A stretch of 64,000 nt of DNA, taken from the NCBI GenBank assembly GCA_030704615.1, contig CM060732.1, positions 23,498,001 through 23,562,000 of the forward strand, given 5' to 3'. Both the position numbers and the translations under genes were made by a program. The DNA comes from Takakia lepidozioides (lineage: Eukaryota; Streptophyta; Takakiopsida; Takakiales; Takakiaceae). Below the pieces are notes generated by a model. The model did not search any database. It was not told where the DNA came from and saw only the letters and a program-made list of their open reading frames with translations. Below, piece by piece: positions 9,937-22,451 of this stretch (position 1 is the first letter of the stretch; the number at the start of each line of letters is the position of its first letter).

Positions 9937-10131
9937 ACAAATTCATGGAGACCTCACAGGCATATTGAGAGGGTAGTACATATGCCGGCAGTGCTACTGG
10001 TGCAGGGGACAACAAAACTGATGAACACTTTGCAGTTGCCTCAACAATATGGGGGGATGGATTGAGTTCACCTTCAGACCAACCCTCCATGTCATCATCC
10101 CCTTCCATCTCTGAAAGCCCAAACAATGAGC

Positions 10132-10452
10132 CTATTGTGTTTGGCTTTGGTGGCGGTGAAGAAATTGCTTGAACAGGTTGAGTAGTGAGCCCATAACATG
10201 AGAAATAGTCTCCTTTGTTGTCTGTGGCGCAAAGGTGGTGCATGGTGGACCTGTAGGCTGTGAATTTGGCACATTCATGCCAAGTTTAGCTGCGAGCGCA
10301 ATGTTGAATGCAGCTGCTGCCTCCAGTTGGACTTGGACTGCTTCCAAAGCTGCCTTGGAGCTGGCTTCCATCTGCACTTGCTTGTTTTCCATAGCATCAA
10401 GGCGAGCTGCTAGTGAACCAATTCCCTGCCCCAACACATAGAACACCTCCAA
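10132..10452 (-). CDS. Coiled-coil-like exon, minus-strand unit
   Basis: A frame rich in Ala, Glu, Gln and Leu (LAARLDAMENKQVQMEASSK and on) predicts a helical, probably coiled-coil segment followed by a Pro/Thr-rich tail. It lies upstream of the phosphatase-like domain on the same strand and is divergent from the transposase-like gene starting at about 10576. I recognise no family. It could be the dimerisation region of a transposon accessory protein. Confidence 0.3.
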   Translation of the reverse strand: MEVFYVLGQGIGSLAARLDAMENKQVQMEASSKAALEAVQVQLEAAAAFNIALAAKLGMNVPNSQPTGPPCTTFAPQTTKETISHVMGSLLNLFKQFLHRHQSQTQ

Positions 10453-10575
10453 AGTAACAATTCACTACACTGAACTGATGACCTAGTAAGAAAAGAGAAC
10501 CAAACGGCAACTTGCAATGGCATGGAAATCATGAATATGTATTTCACACCAGATTGGGACTAAGTTTATATACCG

Positions 10576-12197
10576 ATGTGGCTGCACTGCCTATACACCC
10601 CGACCCACTGGTGGCTTCGCAGAAGCCATAGCTCGTTGGCAGCAGGTGCAGAAGCAAACCCCAGCTCGGGGAGAGCTCGGGAACGTCCAAGAACGCGTGG
10701 GATTTCCAGCCCCAGTTTAGATCACAATGAAGCATTGTTACAGTTGCTTCTGGAATTCATGCATGTTCGAGTGGACAAGTATGAGAATTATATTGTTTCT
10801 CATGTTTATGTTGAGCAATGTGTGCAGAGTTCAGTCAAAAAAAGGAAGGGAATTGCAGGGAAGGATGCGAACGAGCATAAGTCTCTTACTCCAGCGAAGT
10901 GTGCACCAACTATTGCGCCAGCTGCTGTGATGAGTGGTGCGTCTGTTCCAACTTACGAAAAACCAGCCCCGCCCACTCCACAGACTGACGTTCCAGCTCC
11001 CTTGTATCCACCAGTATCGGCTCCTCCCTCGTATCCGCCTATATACCCGCAGTATCCTGCCATGTCAGGGTATAATCTACATGAGCACATGCCGTATCCT
11101 CACTATCAACCTCCAAACAATGATCCTCAGTGCCATAATTACAATTCTTTTGCTCCACCTACAGGCGCTCCAATGCATGATCCTAGTCAAGGTGGGTATT
11201 CCATTTACCACCATTATGGAATGCATCCTCATAGTATGTATCCTCCTCGACCTATGAACAACCAACCTACTTCCTCCCTCTATCCTACCAGCCCTGCAAG
11301 ACCACACCAGGGGCAGGTCCAGTATGGTGGCCACCAACCTCCAGCATCCAACTACAGTGGAGTACAACAGCGGCACCTTCGAGCTTCATTGCACCGCAGC
11401 CACCTCTTTATCCAACATCTCCAGGTACACCTAATACCCTGAAAGGGAAAGGCATTCTGAAACAGACCGAGGATGCATCTTCTCCGCATCATCCTGTGGG
11501 TGGGAGACATCAGTCCAGCCACAACAGAGTGAAGGTGGTAACATGCAAGGTACTGCTGAAACCTTGGAGGATTCCAGCCTTACTCCTGGGGGGGGCATCA
11601 GGTGTGACTCCTGTAGAACGTAAAAATGCTTTAAGGAGGGAAAGAAGGGCACTTGCAAAAGATCTGAGAGACCAGGCTGCTCAAAATGTGGCTATAGGGA
11701 GGAGGAAATTTTTCATTTCTTGTGATGAACTTGGAAACCCTGAAGGTCCTGCTCGGAACCAGTGGATGACAGCTCTGCGAGGGCAGTGTCAACGTTTGTT
11801 GGACTGGTCATTGTATGCTCAGGATCAACCATTACACTTAATTGAAAAGATCATGGAGATATTGGCTTCAGATTGGGAATATGGACCTCCTGGTCTTAAC
11901 ATAAAGGCTATTACAAAAACAATTTGCGGGCAGCTCAAGTACCAACGAAATAAGCTGTTAAAAAATTACTATAGTGTGGGGCTGCCCAAACCCCATCATG
12001 TGCCAGACAAGACATGGGCACAACTAGTTGTTAGTTGGGGTTCCACAGATTTCAAGAAATTCCAGGCAAATGGTGTCAAGGCGCGGGGATGTGTGAAGAA
12101 TACATCTCGATCGGGTCGCAGTGGAATTAGCGGTGTTGTAGCACGACTGGTATACTTCTCTTACAACATAGGAAGTTCCCACATTGTTTTTCATTGA
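10576..12197 (+). pseudogene. Ptta/En/Spm (Transposase_24-like) protein gene, frameshifted
   Basis: The first part (10576-11370) is a Pro/Tyr-rich N-terminal region. Near 11370 the coding reading moves to another frame, and it moves again near 11510. From about 11595 a conserved region follows: RKNALRRERRALAKDLRD, a tryptophan/basic central part, and WAQLVVSWGSTDFKKFQANG near the end. The spacing of the W..LV..W.S segment and the following basic/Gly stretch resembles the plant transposase family of En/Spm-type elements. The two frame changes suggest a pseudogene, or unrecognised short introns. It is divergent from the minus-strand unit at 8.3-10.45 kb. Confidence 0.45.
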
Positions 12198-13744
12198 CAA
12201 ACTTTCTGTGTTGGGTTTTTTTGGCTGGAGCTCAGAGTCTATTCCTATATGTGTGGAATTAGTGCACATCGCTACTACTTGGGGGCCTTCTCAGAGTTGG
12301 GTGCCAACAAGAAACTAAGCACTCTTATTGAGGGGGAGTCATTGATGCTATCCTAGATAATTCTTTACTGTTGGCAGTGTGCTATGCTAGTCATTTACAC
12401 TTGCAAGTTTGTTGCAATCACAGGAGAAGGAAGCTGGACGTTCACCAAGTTTGCAGGAGATCGCCGGTAGCGCCAGGAGTGACAAAGATTCCTGTAAGCC
12501 CTCAAGGACCGCCGTATACGTCGTCTCTTTCTTCCAGTGACAATGGGCCGCCATGCTCTCTTGGGCTCTCACGGCCTACCAGAGGTGCCCTTAACTCACC
12601 AAACAAGCTCTTGGCTCTCCAACAAACTCTCTTGCTCCATGAAACTCACAAAATGAAGCTGAAAAATACACACCTTTGCCACCTTGGTGCAATTGCATCT
12701 CTCATGCATATTCCCTGGCTCTAGGGCGCCTCGTTGCTGCCCTTCCAGCCCCACTATTGCCACTCCAAGAGCCCTTACAATGCTAGAGTTTCAGATTGAA
12801 ACTTCCAACTCAAGCACATGCTTCACAAGTGCAGGGACCACCCCCTCTCTTCACTCATACCTCTTCATGAGCTTGGAGCTGAAGCTCCCAATAGGCTGCG
12901 ATGCATCCCCTCACAGCTCCACTATTCGGCTGCTCCTCATCTACCCGCAATAACTAGTTTCGGGCAGAAATACCTGGAGCTGATCATATCATCTCCAACC
13001 TGCAACACGCTAGCTTCCCATGCGCAGCCCACATCCCTGCAGCTCTGGCCTGCAGCTGAAGAAGACGACCACCAATTCGCCCACTCGTAGCCAGCATCTC
13101 CTTCGCTTCACACTAGAAGCCCAAACTTGGGTGTCATAGCGTTGAGCTATGCAACGCCACCATTCAATACAGGCTGACCGCCTCTCTATCCATTGCAAAC
13201 CTGTAATCTGTTCGCCTTCGCCCTCTATCCGTTTTGGATAGGCTCATGCACGGATCCCTGCACTCTAGGCTGAACCGCTTTTCATGGTCTGAAAACACAA
13301 GTGCTATAAAACAACTCGAACCTGACACTCACAGACTCGAGCTGATCTTTCTCGAGTGATAAAGAAGGAATGATACAAGCACACAAGCTTTCTCAAACTC
13401 ACACACTTGCACATGAAAACATCACTCATATTAAGTTGAGCCAAGTGCACCCCACGCCATGGGGAATCCACACTGCGGCGCCATAGCTAGACGCGGTGAG
13501 GCTCAACTCGAGAAAGATGAGCCCACCGCGATCTGCCGTGAAGATAACAACGCCAGGTGCCCAAACATATATTGGCACCTGGATTGACACTTGGATCAAT
13601 CCCAAATGTCAATATATCAAAACTAACTATTTTCTAGCTAGTCACACTAGTGGTAAAATAACTTGACAGCTTCGTGGCAAAGAAGGCAATGGGAAATGTT
13701 CCACCAGAGCCAGAAAGCACCAAAGTTCGTAGAGAACTAAGATG
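12198..13744. other. No gene recognised
   Basis: Only short frames without family resemblance. A short inverted repeat (AGGTGCC...GGCACCT, about 13554-13580) is the only structure I noticed. Confidence 0.5.
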
Positions 13745-15301
13745 CTAGCCCAAAAGAAAACCAGGCAGCACCATGGAGTCCAAAAAGAAGCAGAATGCAA
13801 ATGTCCAGAGGGAGCCAGATCGGCAGACTAGAGAGCAGGTTGCCCTCGCCTTTTTGGGTGCAAACTTATCAAAAGACAACTGCATTTTAGATTTTCCCTT
13901 TCTAACTGACTTCCTGTGCTTCCAGTTGACCTCGGGCTCTTCACCCCCCAAAGGTGACTGTTTAGTGCTGAGCGAGCTGCCAACTTGATGGGATGTCGTC
14001 ATTCCAACAAATCCTCGATTCAGATTGTCTTGTGCAGATGGTAGCCCCTTTTCCCCAGGAGCTGTCAAAATCGGCAAAAAGCTCATCTCGCCTTCTCTGG
14101 CTGCATTTGCAAATAGCTAACCCCAGCACCCGCCACGCTTTCCTTGCTTTAGACATTAAGTCTGAGTGAGTCTTCAAAAGGATCGACTTAGCACTAACTG
14201 GCAAACTAGAGAACACATGGGCACACCTAGCCTTCCAGACATTCCACAGGGTATGAGCCCTTGAAGTGGCCTACACAGGGCAGGATGACCATAAGGATCC
14301 ATGAGACCAATTAAGCAAGATAACAGACCAACAATCCACAGATAGGGATTTCCATGAGGCATAGAAATGCAGAGCTTTAATCCACACTGTTCTAGCAATG
14401 GGGCAGTCAATCAAGCAGTGTTCGATCGTTTCTAGAACCATTAAAAAACAGGAAGGGCAAGAAGGAGAAGGACTCTAAAGACCCTCTTGAACTGGCAGAA
14501 TTTTGTTAACGATTTTCCACAAGAACCCTTGCACTTTCGCAGCTCTTCCTCCAAACATCACCCCAAACCAATTTCCAAGATGGGGGACTCTCTAACAAAT
14601 GACTCCATTTCAAAGACCACTTATTACAGCAGGCGTCAGCAGCAAATAATCAAGTTTAACCATGTAAGCAAAAAGGGGGGAGTGACACGATCTCTCCACA
14701 CCCATTCTCCTGGATCAAACTGAAGCCTATCCACAGGGGCAAGCAGAAACCATAGGAAGAAAAGGGTTGGTGTGACATCCATTGTCCGCCGAGGGGTTCA
14801 CTCTTCCTCTTGCCAGACAAATAACCCGGATAGCAAAAAGGGAGTTCTCCGATAATTAGGCAAATTCAGGAGAGTGCATACGCCCTATGGGGGAAGTCTG
14901 GAATTTCCAGCCATGAAGGAGGGAGGCAGATCTAAAGATTGCGAAAAAAACAACTTTGCCAACCCCACTGTCAGAGCCGAGCTCATGCCCGCTTTGGAGC
15001 TGGAACTGGCACTGAATCCAGCTTGTGTTCTTGAAGGAAGATGATAGAGTTTTCCTTTTGAAAGGGGGCAGCCCACCTTTGGAGGCGACGGCGCTTGGGT
15101 AGGGAGGCATCAGACCCGATGCCTCTTATGTTCCAAGATAAAAGGGAGCAGTTCATGTTGGGTTAGCTTGAAAGCCCATGGAGTATCCACGAAATGATGG
15201 CTTAACAAGTTTCGGAAACGGGCAGCTTCGTAAAGCCCTCGCCCAAGGACTTTCCTGGATTTGAGGCGCCTGTCCCGAGGCCGGAGTAAAGACCCGGCCA
15301 A
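13745..15301 (-). mobile_element. Decayed LINE (non-LTR retrotransposon), 3' coding part
   Basis: The minus strand carries fragments of the C-terminal half of a plant LINE ORF2. At 14856-15301 these include KGGLPPFKRK and FQLQSGHELGSDSG. At about 14130-14440 there is a zinc-finger region typical of the zf-RVT domain after reverse transcriptase (ETIEHCLIDCPIARTVW, then a Trp-rich tract and LWNVWKARCAHVF). Stops and frame changes interrupt it, including an in-frame TAG near 14272. No catalytic RT block, poly-A tail or target duplication was found. Confidence 0.6.
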
Positions 15302-16923
15302 GATTTTTTAGTTAGAGAGGATGGCGCCTTTACACGGAGGAATTTTCACGGCAGGTGAGCATGGCACCTTACGCCGCGTAAGGTTCCTGCTCTTGTGAGC
15401 CGTCCGACTTTAGATGATCCCAGCTGTCGATGGTAAAGGAAATCCTTGGTTGTGTCTTTACGCCGGGTAAGGCCCTCGGACGTGGGCCTTCCTGAAACTC
15501 GAGGCCGCACTCCGGCTACCGCCTCGTGGCGGGCCCCTTATTTTAGGAAGGCCCCCCTCCTGGGGCCTTACCCTATACATTTGTTTGCTACTGACTCATC
15601 CTCTCCTTGGAATTTAGCAGAGAATGATAACCTTGGCCTCCACTATTTCAAAGAACTGCGTCAGCAACATTTGATCAGCTGAATGGCTACTACCAATATG
15701 GACATGGACCATTCACAAATGACATAACTCTATCCTCTAAGGAGATTGTGATTGAGACCATGCTCCCTGGGCACCTTATGATGGAAAAAATGTCAAAAAC
15801 CAACTTGCTGAAACCATGGAGACGCCAAGGTATGGATAAGATTAGTAAGCTCAAATGAATCACTTCCAATGACAAACAACAAAATTAAGCTTTCATGGAA
15901 TATGTTGAGGAGCAACCAGAGCTTCCAAGGTATGGAAGGTAACCCAACTCTTTGCGTTCACTTTCACGTCCAATTGTCTCTACAAAGCGTAAGAAAGAAA
16001 CCCCAGCTAGGGAGGGCTTCTGAAAGCAGTTACCCTCATGTGCACCCGGGTTTGCATCTGCCAACCCTTTGTTGGCTATTGAAATTGTTCGAGATGGAGT
16101 TGTTATGCAATGAGGAATGGATTGGAAGTCACAGCTCGTGAACAGTGGCAGATTAGCCATCATGCACATATATTTCTCTGTGCGTCTGCTTTGTGCACAA
16201 TTCCTCCAACCCATTGAGGCAGGGATAGGGATGATCTCTAGCGAGTCCTGTGAGACGCATTCAGACCCAACAAGTTCATATCCTAGCTGCATATGTTGTG
16301 TTTGGATGGAACCTCTTTTGCTTTGCGAAGGCAGCTGCTGCATCCACAAGACCTAGAAATGCATAAAACAATTTTATGAAAATGTGCACAGAAGTTACTG
16401 GCCTTAGCTGAGCATGCACAGCCCAATTGAAACTTTATGAAATTGTAGACATTATTGTGTGAGAGGACTTGGGCAAACAACCCAAGGAAGTGTTGCTTCA
16501 TGCCGAGTTATACATCTGGAGGGATGGTAGTTATTCAAGATGACAATCTGCTTCATGAGCAATGATTATTAAAGTGATCTGCAGTCCCATGGATTGGAGA
16601 CAAAAATAATTCTTAACAACGTGTGGCCCGTATGCCTGGAAAAACCACATTCAAGCTTCACTTACACTTGGGTTAATAAGCTTTAATGTTGATTGCTCCG
16701 AGGGCAACTTTACACTCCCAACGGGTAAAAAGAACAAGCAAGTCTAAATAGTCCCACGCACCAGCGCCAAAACTTGTGAGGGCATCATGAGCTCGTAACA
16801 ACTTGGTCTGCATGCACAATCCAGTTGCCTTATTGGAATTTGTGGGAGACTGGTTACCTGCCTTGTCAACGCTGTGCGTTTTAGTTGTGAAAACCATAGA
16901 TTTACAAGTGCTGGAATCCTGTA
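15302..16923. other. No gene recognised; GC-rich patch at 15.35-15.57 kb
   Basis: The left part has short palindromes such as CCTTACGCCGCGTAAGG (about 15369-15385) and a related TTTACGCCGGGTAAGG, perhaps an old repeat. The rest has only short frames. The segment next to 16923 should hold the 3' untranslated region of the NUP107 gene. Confidence 0.45.
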
Positions 16924-19900
16924 TCAAAACTGAGAGCCGTCTTCCCTAGCCTCCATGTTGCAAATGGTTACCTCCCTCTCTAACAGCAAGAATTCTTGCA
17001 GCTGTGTATGGCTGAAGAGATGGTGAAGAGCGGTCTCTTTTGCGGCAACCAAGCCAATGAGGTCACTCTCCTCATCCTCCTCCAGTCCATCCCCAGACCC
17101 TGCAAGGAACACTCTCAGCTGCATACAGCGTAAAATCAGCTCAGGGAGACAACACTGCCGGCAAAGGCCTTGTAGAATATACAGAGCTGGTTCTTGCTGC
17201 AGAAAGCTTTCATCCCAGTACCATGAGTCCATTGTAACCACTTCCAAAGCAAGCCCTGACTTAAAATGAGGCAACTCCCCTTTGGCTGCTAGTGCCAGAA
17301 TGGAGCCAAGCAGTCCCCCATTGTGGCGCGTTGCTGGCCCAACTCCATCACCTTTAACGGGAATACAGCGCAAACGAATGTCAACACAGCTCCCATCCTG
17401 GATGTTTTTGTCAACTTCCACAGTCAACTGTCTTTGGACACCAGACTCTCCCCCACAATGGTACAAAGCACTGCTCAATGTGGTACAGACTGTGGCCTCA
17501 GGAGGCAGATAAGAACCTGACGCTGACATTAGGACAGCAGTAGCTTGAAGCTCTAGCCACTCCACACTTGCAAGCTGTGGTTCAGTGGCAGCTGTATTGT
17601 CCGACCCGGCAAGCCACGAGCCTTTATTCTGGTGCAGCAGTGAAAGCGAGTGCTCCAATGCTTCCTTGGCAGCAGTGATGGCTCTCTCTTTCTCTTCAGC
17701 TGATAGATGTTCTGGAGGAACTTCTGCATTTGATTGTTCCACTTTCAGCCAACCACGATAAAGAGCATCACACTCATAATAGTTTCTCCAATCCTTAAAC
17801 TCCTGGAGATTTTCCTGGACCCGGTGAGGCTGGTCAAGGGAGAAGAGCATCTCAGTTGGATGCTTCAGAGGTTCTGCCAAGTAGCTCAAAAGCTTGTGGG
17901 GTCCTGCCGGCACCATTGCTGTCCGCCACAACGAGATCAAGGCAAACTCACGGAAGAGTAGGTTGCTGTGCTCAAGGGCTCGTGCCAACAGCTCTGCTTG
18001 CAGGCGTTCTGCATCTGGAACACTGGGGGGAGCGGTGAAACACAACCATTGGACGGCCTGAGCTTTCTGTGAGCTCTCCAGCTGGCGAAGGTCACCTGGT
18101 CCCTCCTCCTTCACTGGCTGTTGGAGGCCTGCTTTGATTTCTCGAGACTTGCTCAGGACCCTGCTCTCCATGCCACACATCACCTCAAAGTCTCAGTAAA
18201 CCCCTAAAGCTCCAGGATACCACAAGGCAACAATCCTCCTGCCCATAATTTTATGGCTTGGGCAAAAGACATTCAGGCATAAAGCAGACGATACGTACTT
18301 ATCAAGAATGTCCGAGACAGAGCCTTTGCGGCCATTGTCAGGAAAAAGGGGAAGAAACTCCACTGCAGAGAGGAAGATCTTGTACTTGACCGGCACACTG
18401 TCGTTTTGTCGGAGATCCATAAAATTCACGTAAAGCTCCACACACAAGTGGGGGGCCAGCTGCGATGCATACACACCAACAAGTTCTTCCCTGTTCTCTT
18501 TGAAAAGGAAGATCACATAGGCGCTAAGGATTAGGTCACCAATGAGCCCTAGCTTCTCCTTGGTGGTTTCATCAACAGTGTCTGCTAGTATGCGGCGCAG
18601 AACTAACACTACATGTGCCCCAAATCGTACCATCTGTGGATGGCCATGATGCCTCAACTTACTCTCGCGAGGAACAGTCCATTCTTTAAGCAGGTCAAGC
18701 AGATGGGGAAAATCTCCCACCATGAGGTCCATCTGCACAAGCCGTTGTTGTTCCTTGCAGCTGCGCTGCACACTCTCGTGAACTAGATCCCCAGAGTGAA
18801 GTTTCTGGAAGAGGGCAACCAGATCGTGGGGTTGTTGCTCAAGAACTGGTTGAGGCCAGCTATGGGGTCCCTCCAGAATCTTCATGCTCATATCTCCCTC
18901 TCCTCCATCAGTTGTACCTGGGCGTCCCCCTTTTGCCTTGCTCATGCGAGGGTTTGGTGGATGCCGCTGCAACAGTTCTGAGTCTACTTGAGTGTCCAGC
19001 CACGAACGTGCCATGGCCCAGCATGCAGATTCCCAATCAAAGCAAACTGGCAGCATTCGCTTTATATTGCCACATTGAGCAGCATACACTGCAGCTTCAT
19101 GCCTTCCCTCATCAGCATTCTGTCCTATCTTCTCGGACGCACAGAAACAAGCCCATTTCCATAATCGCCGCTGGTGACCATGCCCACTTTCTAGCTCAAG
19201 GGCTTGTAGCCCTCGATCCTTGCCAGCATCCCGATAGGCCTCCACAGGTGGAGATGGACCGAGTTCTCCACAACCTCCTAAACTGGCTGCCCTCCATGGC
19301 TGGCCAGCGCTCCGGCAAAGCTGGCGAGCTTCTTCCAACCTTCCTGCCCGCAACAGCTTCCAGACGTCCTCTAGTAAATCCTCCTCAAGTTTCTGGTCCT
19401 CCGAATGAAGGCGCGCATGCTCGCGAGTGGGGGCATCCGGATCCAAGTGGCGGACAAGGGTAGCCTGACCCGCGCGCTTCCGAATTGCTCTCTGGGTTTG
19501 ATGCCACACCCCTAGCTTCTGCACGTATGACCCCGCGTACCAGCCCTTGTGTTTTTCCTGATAATCAAGATCCTTCGAAGACGAGCTTTCCAGCCATTGG
19601 ACTATCCGCAAACACTGCTGTGCAGTTGGGTCCCCCGCTATGAACAGGGAGGCCTCCTGCTGTGACGTTGATGGAGAGACAAAAGCATCGTCCGAGTACA
19701 TATCCTCCGCCCCTTTGCCAAAAAGATGCCACAGAAGGGACCACGATCCGGCTTCCCCTTGCAGCATTTGAGCCGTCTGTCTCATCAACCGTTCCTCTGT
19801 CACACGATGCCGTTCTGTAGCTTCTTCCCTGACCAATTGAGCTAGATCATGGCAGCTCGACTCAAATTGCTCCATAAGCTCTGGAAAAGAGCTATCCCCT

Positions 19901-20430
19901 TGAAGGGCTGCATGGAGCATAAATGCAAACCGCCCATAGCTTTCTTCTGCACTGTCCAGCAACTCCTCTCCAAGCCCAGGCTCCTGCTTCACAGTTCTTA
20001 GGACAGCACTAGCCTTGGGAACCGACGCCAAAGGTTTCGTTTCCATCTCTGGAAACCCCTGCATACCTTCATTGCTTAAACCCCAGCGAGCCAACTCCTC
20101 CTTACTGGGGCTCAGCTTCTGACTCCCCCGACCCTTTCTGTCTGTCGCTATCGGCGACTGGAAATCAACCCCAGAGTACTGATTTTCTTGCCAAAGCTCT
20201 CTCGGAGCTGGAGACGAAAAGGAGTCTCTGAAAGACGGAGATTGTCCCCTTCCGCTGGGACTGAAGCGAGCTTCTTGGGTGAGAATGGAACCCACCGATG
20301 ATCTCTTTTTCCCGTACCGACGATACTGCTCTCTGTCTCCCCCTGAACCCCCATCTCCATTGTGCTTGCTCTCACTCGCCACCTCGGGCGTTGCTGCCTG
20401 CCCTTCCTCTTCCACATCCCTGCCCATCAC
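16924..20430 (-). CDS. NUP107: Nuclear pore complex protein NUP107
   Basis: Two exons: 18295-20430 and 16924-18183, joined in phase 0 across a 111-bp intron (donor GTATCG, acceptor TTTGAG). The product is about 1131 residues, close to plant NUP107 (about 1080-1100). NUP107 is an alpha-helical scaffold of the Y-shaped Nup107-160 complex of the nuclear pore. The Nup84/Nup107 signature is clear: ARQLCRSAGQPWRAASLGG near residue 375, then LWKWACFCASEKIGQ and DWESACWAMARSWLD, and in exon 2 SKSREIKAG, WLCFTAPPSVPDA and FREFALISLWR. The N-terminus (about 150 residues) is Ser/Gly-rich and disordered, as in the family. ATG at 20428-20430; the adjacent Met codon could also serve. No damage seen. Confidence 0.93.
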
Positions 20431-21773
20431 TCTTGAGTCTGCACCCGCAATTCACCAAAACAACCCAAGAAACCCCCCAGACACGAAAGACGATGAATTC
20501 TGCGCAGGCATGGTGGACGGCATCCACGTCTAGGTGCTAGGGACCGTTATGTTTTGGGTAGGTCAATGGGTGCGGGATGAACAACTGTGGATGATGCACA
20601 CGTTGGCTTTGCTGGGCAGTGTTGCTGACTTCTTCGCTGGTGCATCATCTCTCGGAGACAACACGGGATGGCCATGGCAGGGTGCTCTGGCAGTCTGCTG
20701 CTGTCGCAGCCAGAGGCCATGCCCAAGGCTGTGAATTCATCTTTCGGTGAGTTTTCGGGAGGTGGGTTTACATCGTGTGGACAAGTACCGGGCGAGGGGG
20801 TGGAGCTGAAGTCGGCATCCACCTTGGGAAGGCTGGGTCCGAGACCCTCGGAGGTGTTAGCTATGACGCCTCCCCAGGCGCTAGAGAAAGCGGAGAGAGG
20901 TATAGACATTCAAGTCTCTGCCAATTTTTTGGGTCTCGTCGTACCATCCAAACTCCGGATTGTCCTTGACTCATCCAGCAGAAACTACAGGCATTTCTGC
21001 TGAAGAAGCACAATTCATGATCATACGAGGGATGTAGAGGAACTTAAGCATAATCGATACCCTTTTCCTTCCTCCATCAGCCCCTTCAGGTTCTCCTAAA
21101 TTGTCTGATGCATTTCTCTTCTTTCCGTTCATTGCATAATGGGGAAAGAGAGGTATTGAATTGCATGAGTTTCTTGTGGTAGTAGCCCGTGGCATGCTTT
21201 TGCGAAAATGCCCATCGAGTTTGTTCCCAGGGAGAGAGTTATGGTTATCTCATGAAGATACTGCCGGAAGTTCTAAGAGTAACAGTTTTTTTGTTCTTAA
21301 TGGAGAGTGCTAGATACCATGGATGCATCACAAACTGCTGTAGTTTCTCTGGAAAGTGTAGACCAGTATTGCCAGCACACTGAATGGAAAAGTGCAAAGA
21401 AGAGATGTAGGCATTCACCCTTCTCTGAGACCCTGGGCAATGTGGTGCTCAGTCTGCACAGGATATCAACTTTCACGGAGTCAGTTAGATACAGGGCATG
21501 GAATGTCGAAGCAAATGCTTGTATCTGGCATTGACATCATGCGAGAATGCAATGTCAATTGCAGCACTCGCTAGCCCCCAATCCGCCACATCTAACATGT
21601 GGTTGTAATGTACTCTGTCAATTTCAAAGGGGAGGGGTGCATGTTCTTGCCCTAGTAGCACTCGCTACTACATATGCTTGAAGGCATAGTGCCCAAGCCT
21701 AACACTAGCCTTCTCAATAAGGCTCAGGCAATTAGTTGCTAAAGATCTATGTTTCAGTGGTGTTTACCTGCAG
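20431..21773. other. Shared 5' region of NUP107 and the OSB-like gene
   Basis: Divergent promoter region. A 111-codon plus-strand frame at 20668-21003 (MAMAGCSGS..., with GPRPSEVLAM and later ANFLGLVVPSKL) is placed where the first exon of the OSB-like gene should be. The link is not proven and I could not see a clear OB fold. The rest has no recognisable coding sequence. Confidence 0.35.
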
Positions 21774-22323
21774 GCCAAGCAATAAGCTTGGAACAACTTT
21801 GGCAGGAGTTCTTCTCAGATCCTTCACAGTGGTGGGACAACAGGTTTGATAAGGTGAGGCTATCCTCATTTATGCTGTGAGAGAACGAAGTGAATCCTAA
21901 ATTTTGCAATCAGCCTCTTCTTCCTTGTTAGCAGGGCATGAAAGTGGATCATTCATGGTTGCTCCCTGTTAGTTGATGGATGCTTAGAGCTTTGTGGTGG
22001 TAGTCTGGTCTATGTGAGGCTGTGGCTGAAGCTGTGGCTGCTCAGCTGGTCACCTGTGATTTTGGCAGAGAAGTCCAAGATCACCAGACTTCAGAGATAA
22101 ACACACAAAGGAGGTCCTTTGGGTTGAGGGAAGGTCGAACCCTCCCTGGGTGAAAGGAGAGCTAGCTTCCATGATACAAGGTCAAGCACAATCTGGTGAC
22201 AGTTCTAATGTTGATGTACACCATGGAGCTCCAGGCCAAGAATACAAGGGGTATTTTACTCATAACGATTCAAACAGATTAGAATTGCTACAGTCTATTC
22301 TTGAGAATTTACAACTGAGGTAG
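21774..22323 (+). CDS. Organellar ssDNA-binding (OSB-type) PDF-motif protein, C-terminal exons
   Basis: Two exons, 21774-21853 and 22069-22323 (stop TAG), join in phase 0 with a GTGAGG donor and a TTGGCAG acceptor. Together they encode the PDF motif of plant OSB proteins: LWQEFFSDPSQWWDNRFDK, then RSPRSPDFRDK and VLWVEGRSNPPWVKGEL. In Arabidopsis OSB proteins this motif binds single-stranded DNA in mitochondria and plastids and restrains recombination. The upstream OB-fold exons are not identified; the frame at 20668-21003 is a candidate first exon. The stop lies only 128 bp before the PPR start on the same strand. The 3' tail after the motif (about 45 residues) is unlike anything I know. Confidence 0.65.
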
Positions 22324-22451
22324 TCTGTAACTCTGTTCATACCCCAGTCTGCCCTCATAGAGAGAGATTTCTCTGAGGTGTCTAGAAGATTTGACATATG
22401 ATGTGAAGTTGCCGGTAAAGGATTGTAACTAAGAGGTTCTAATCACGCAGG

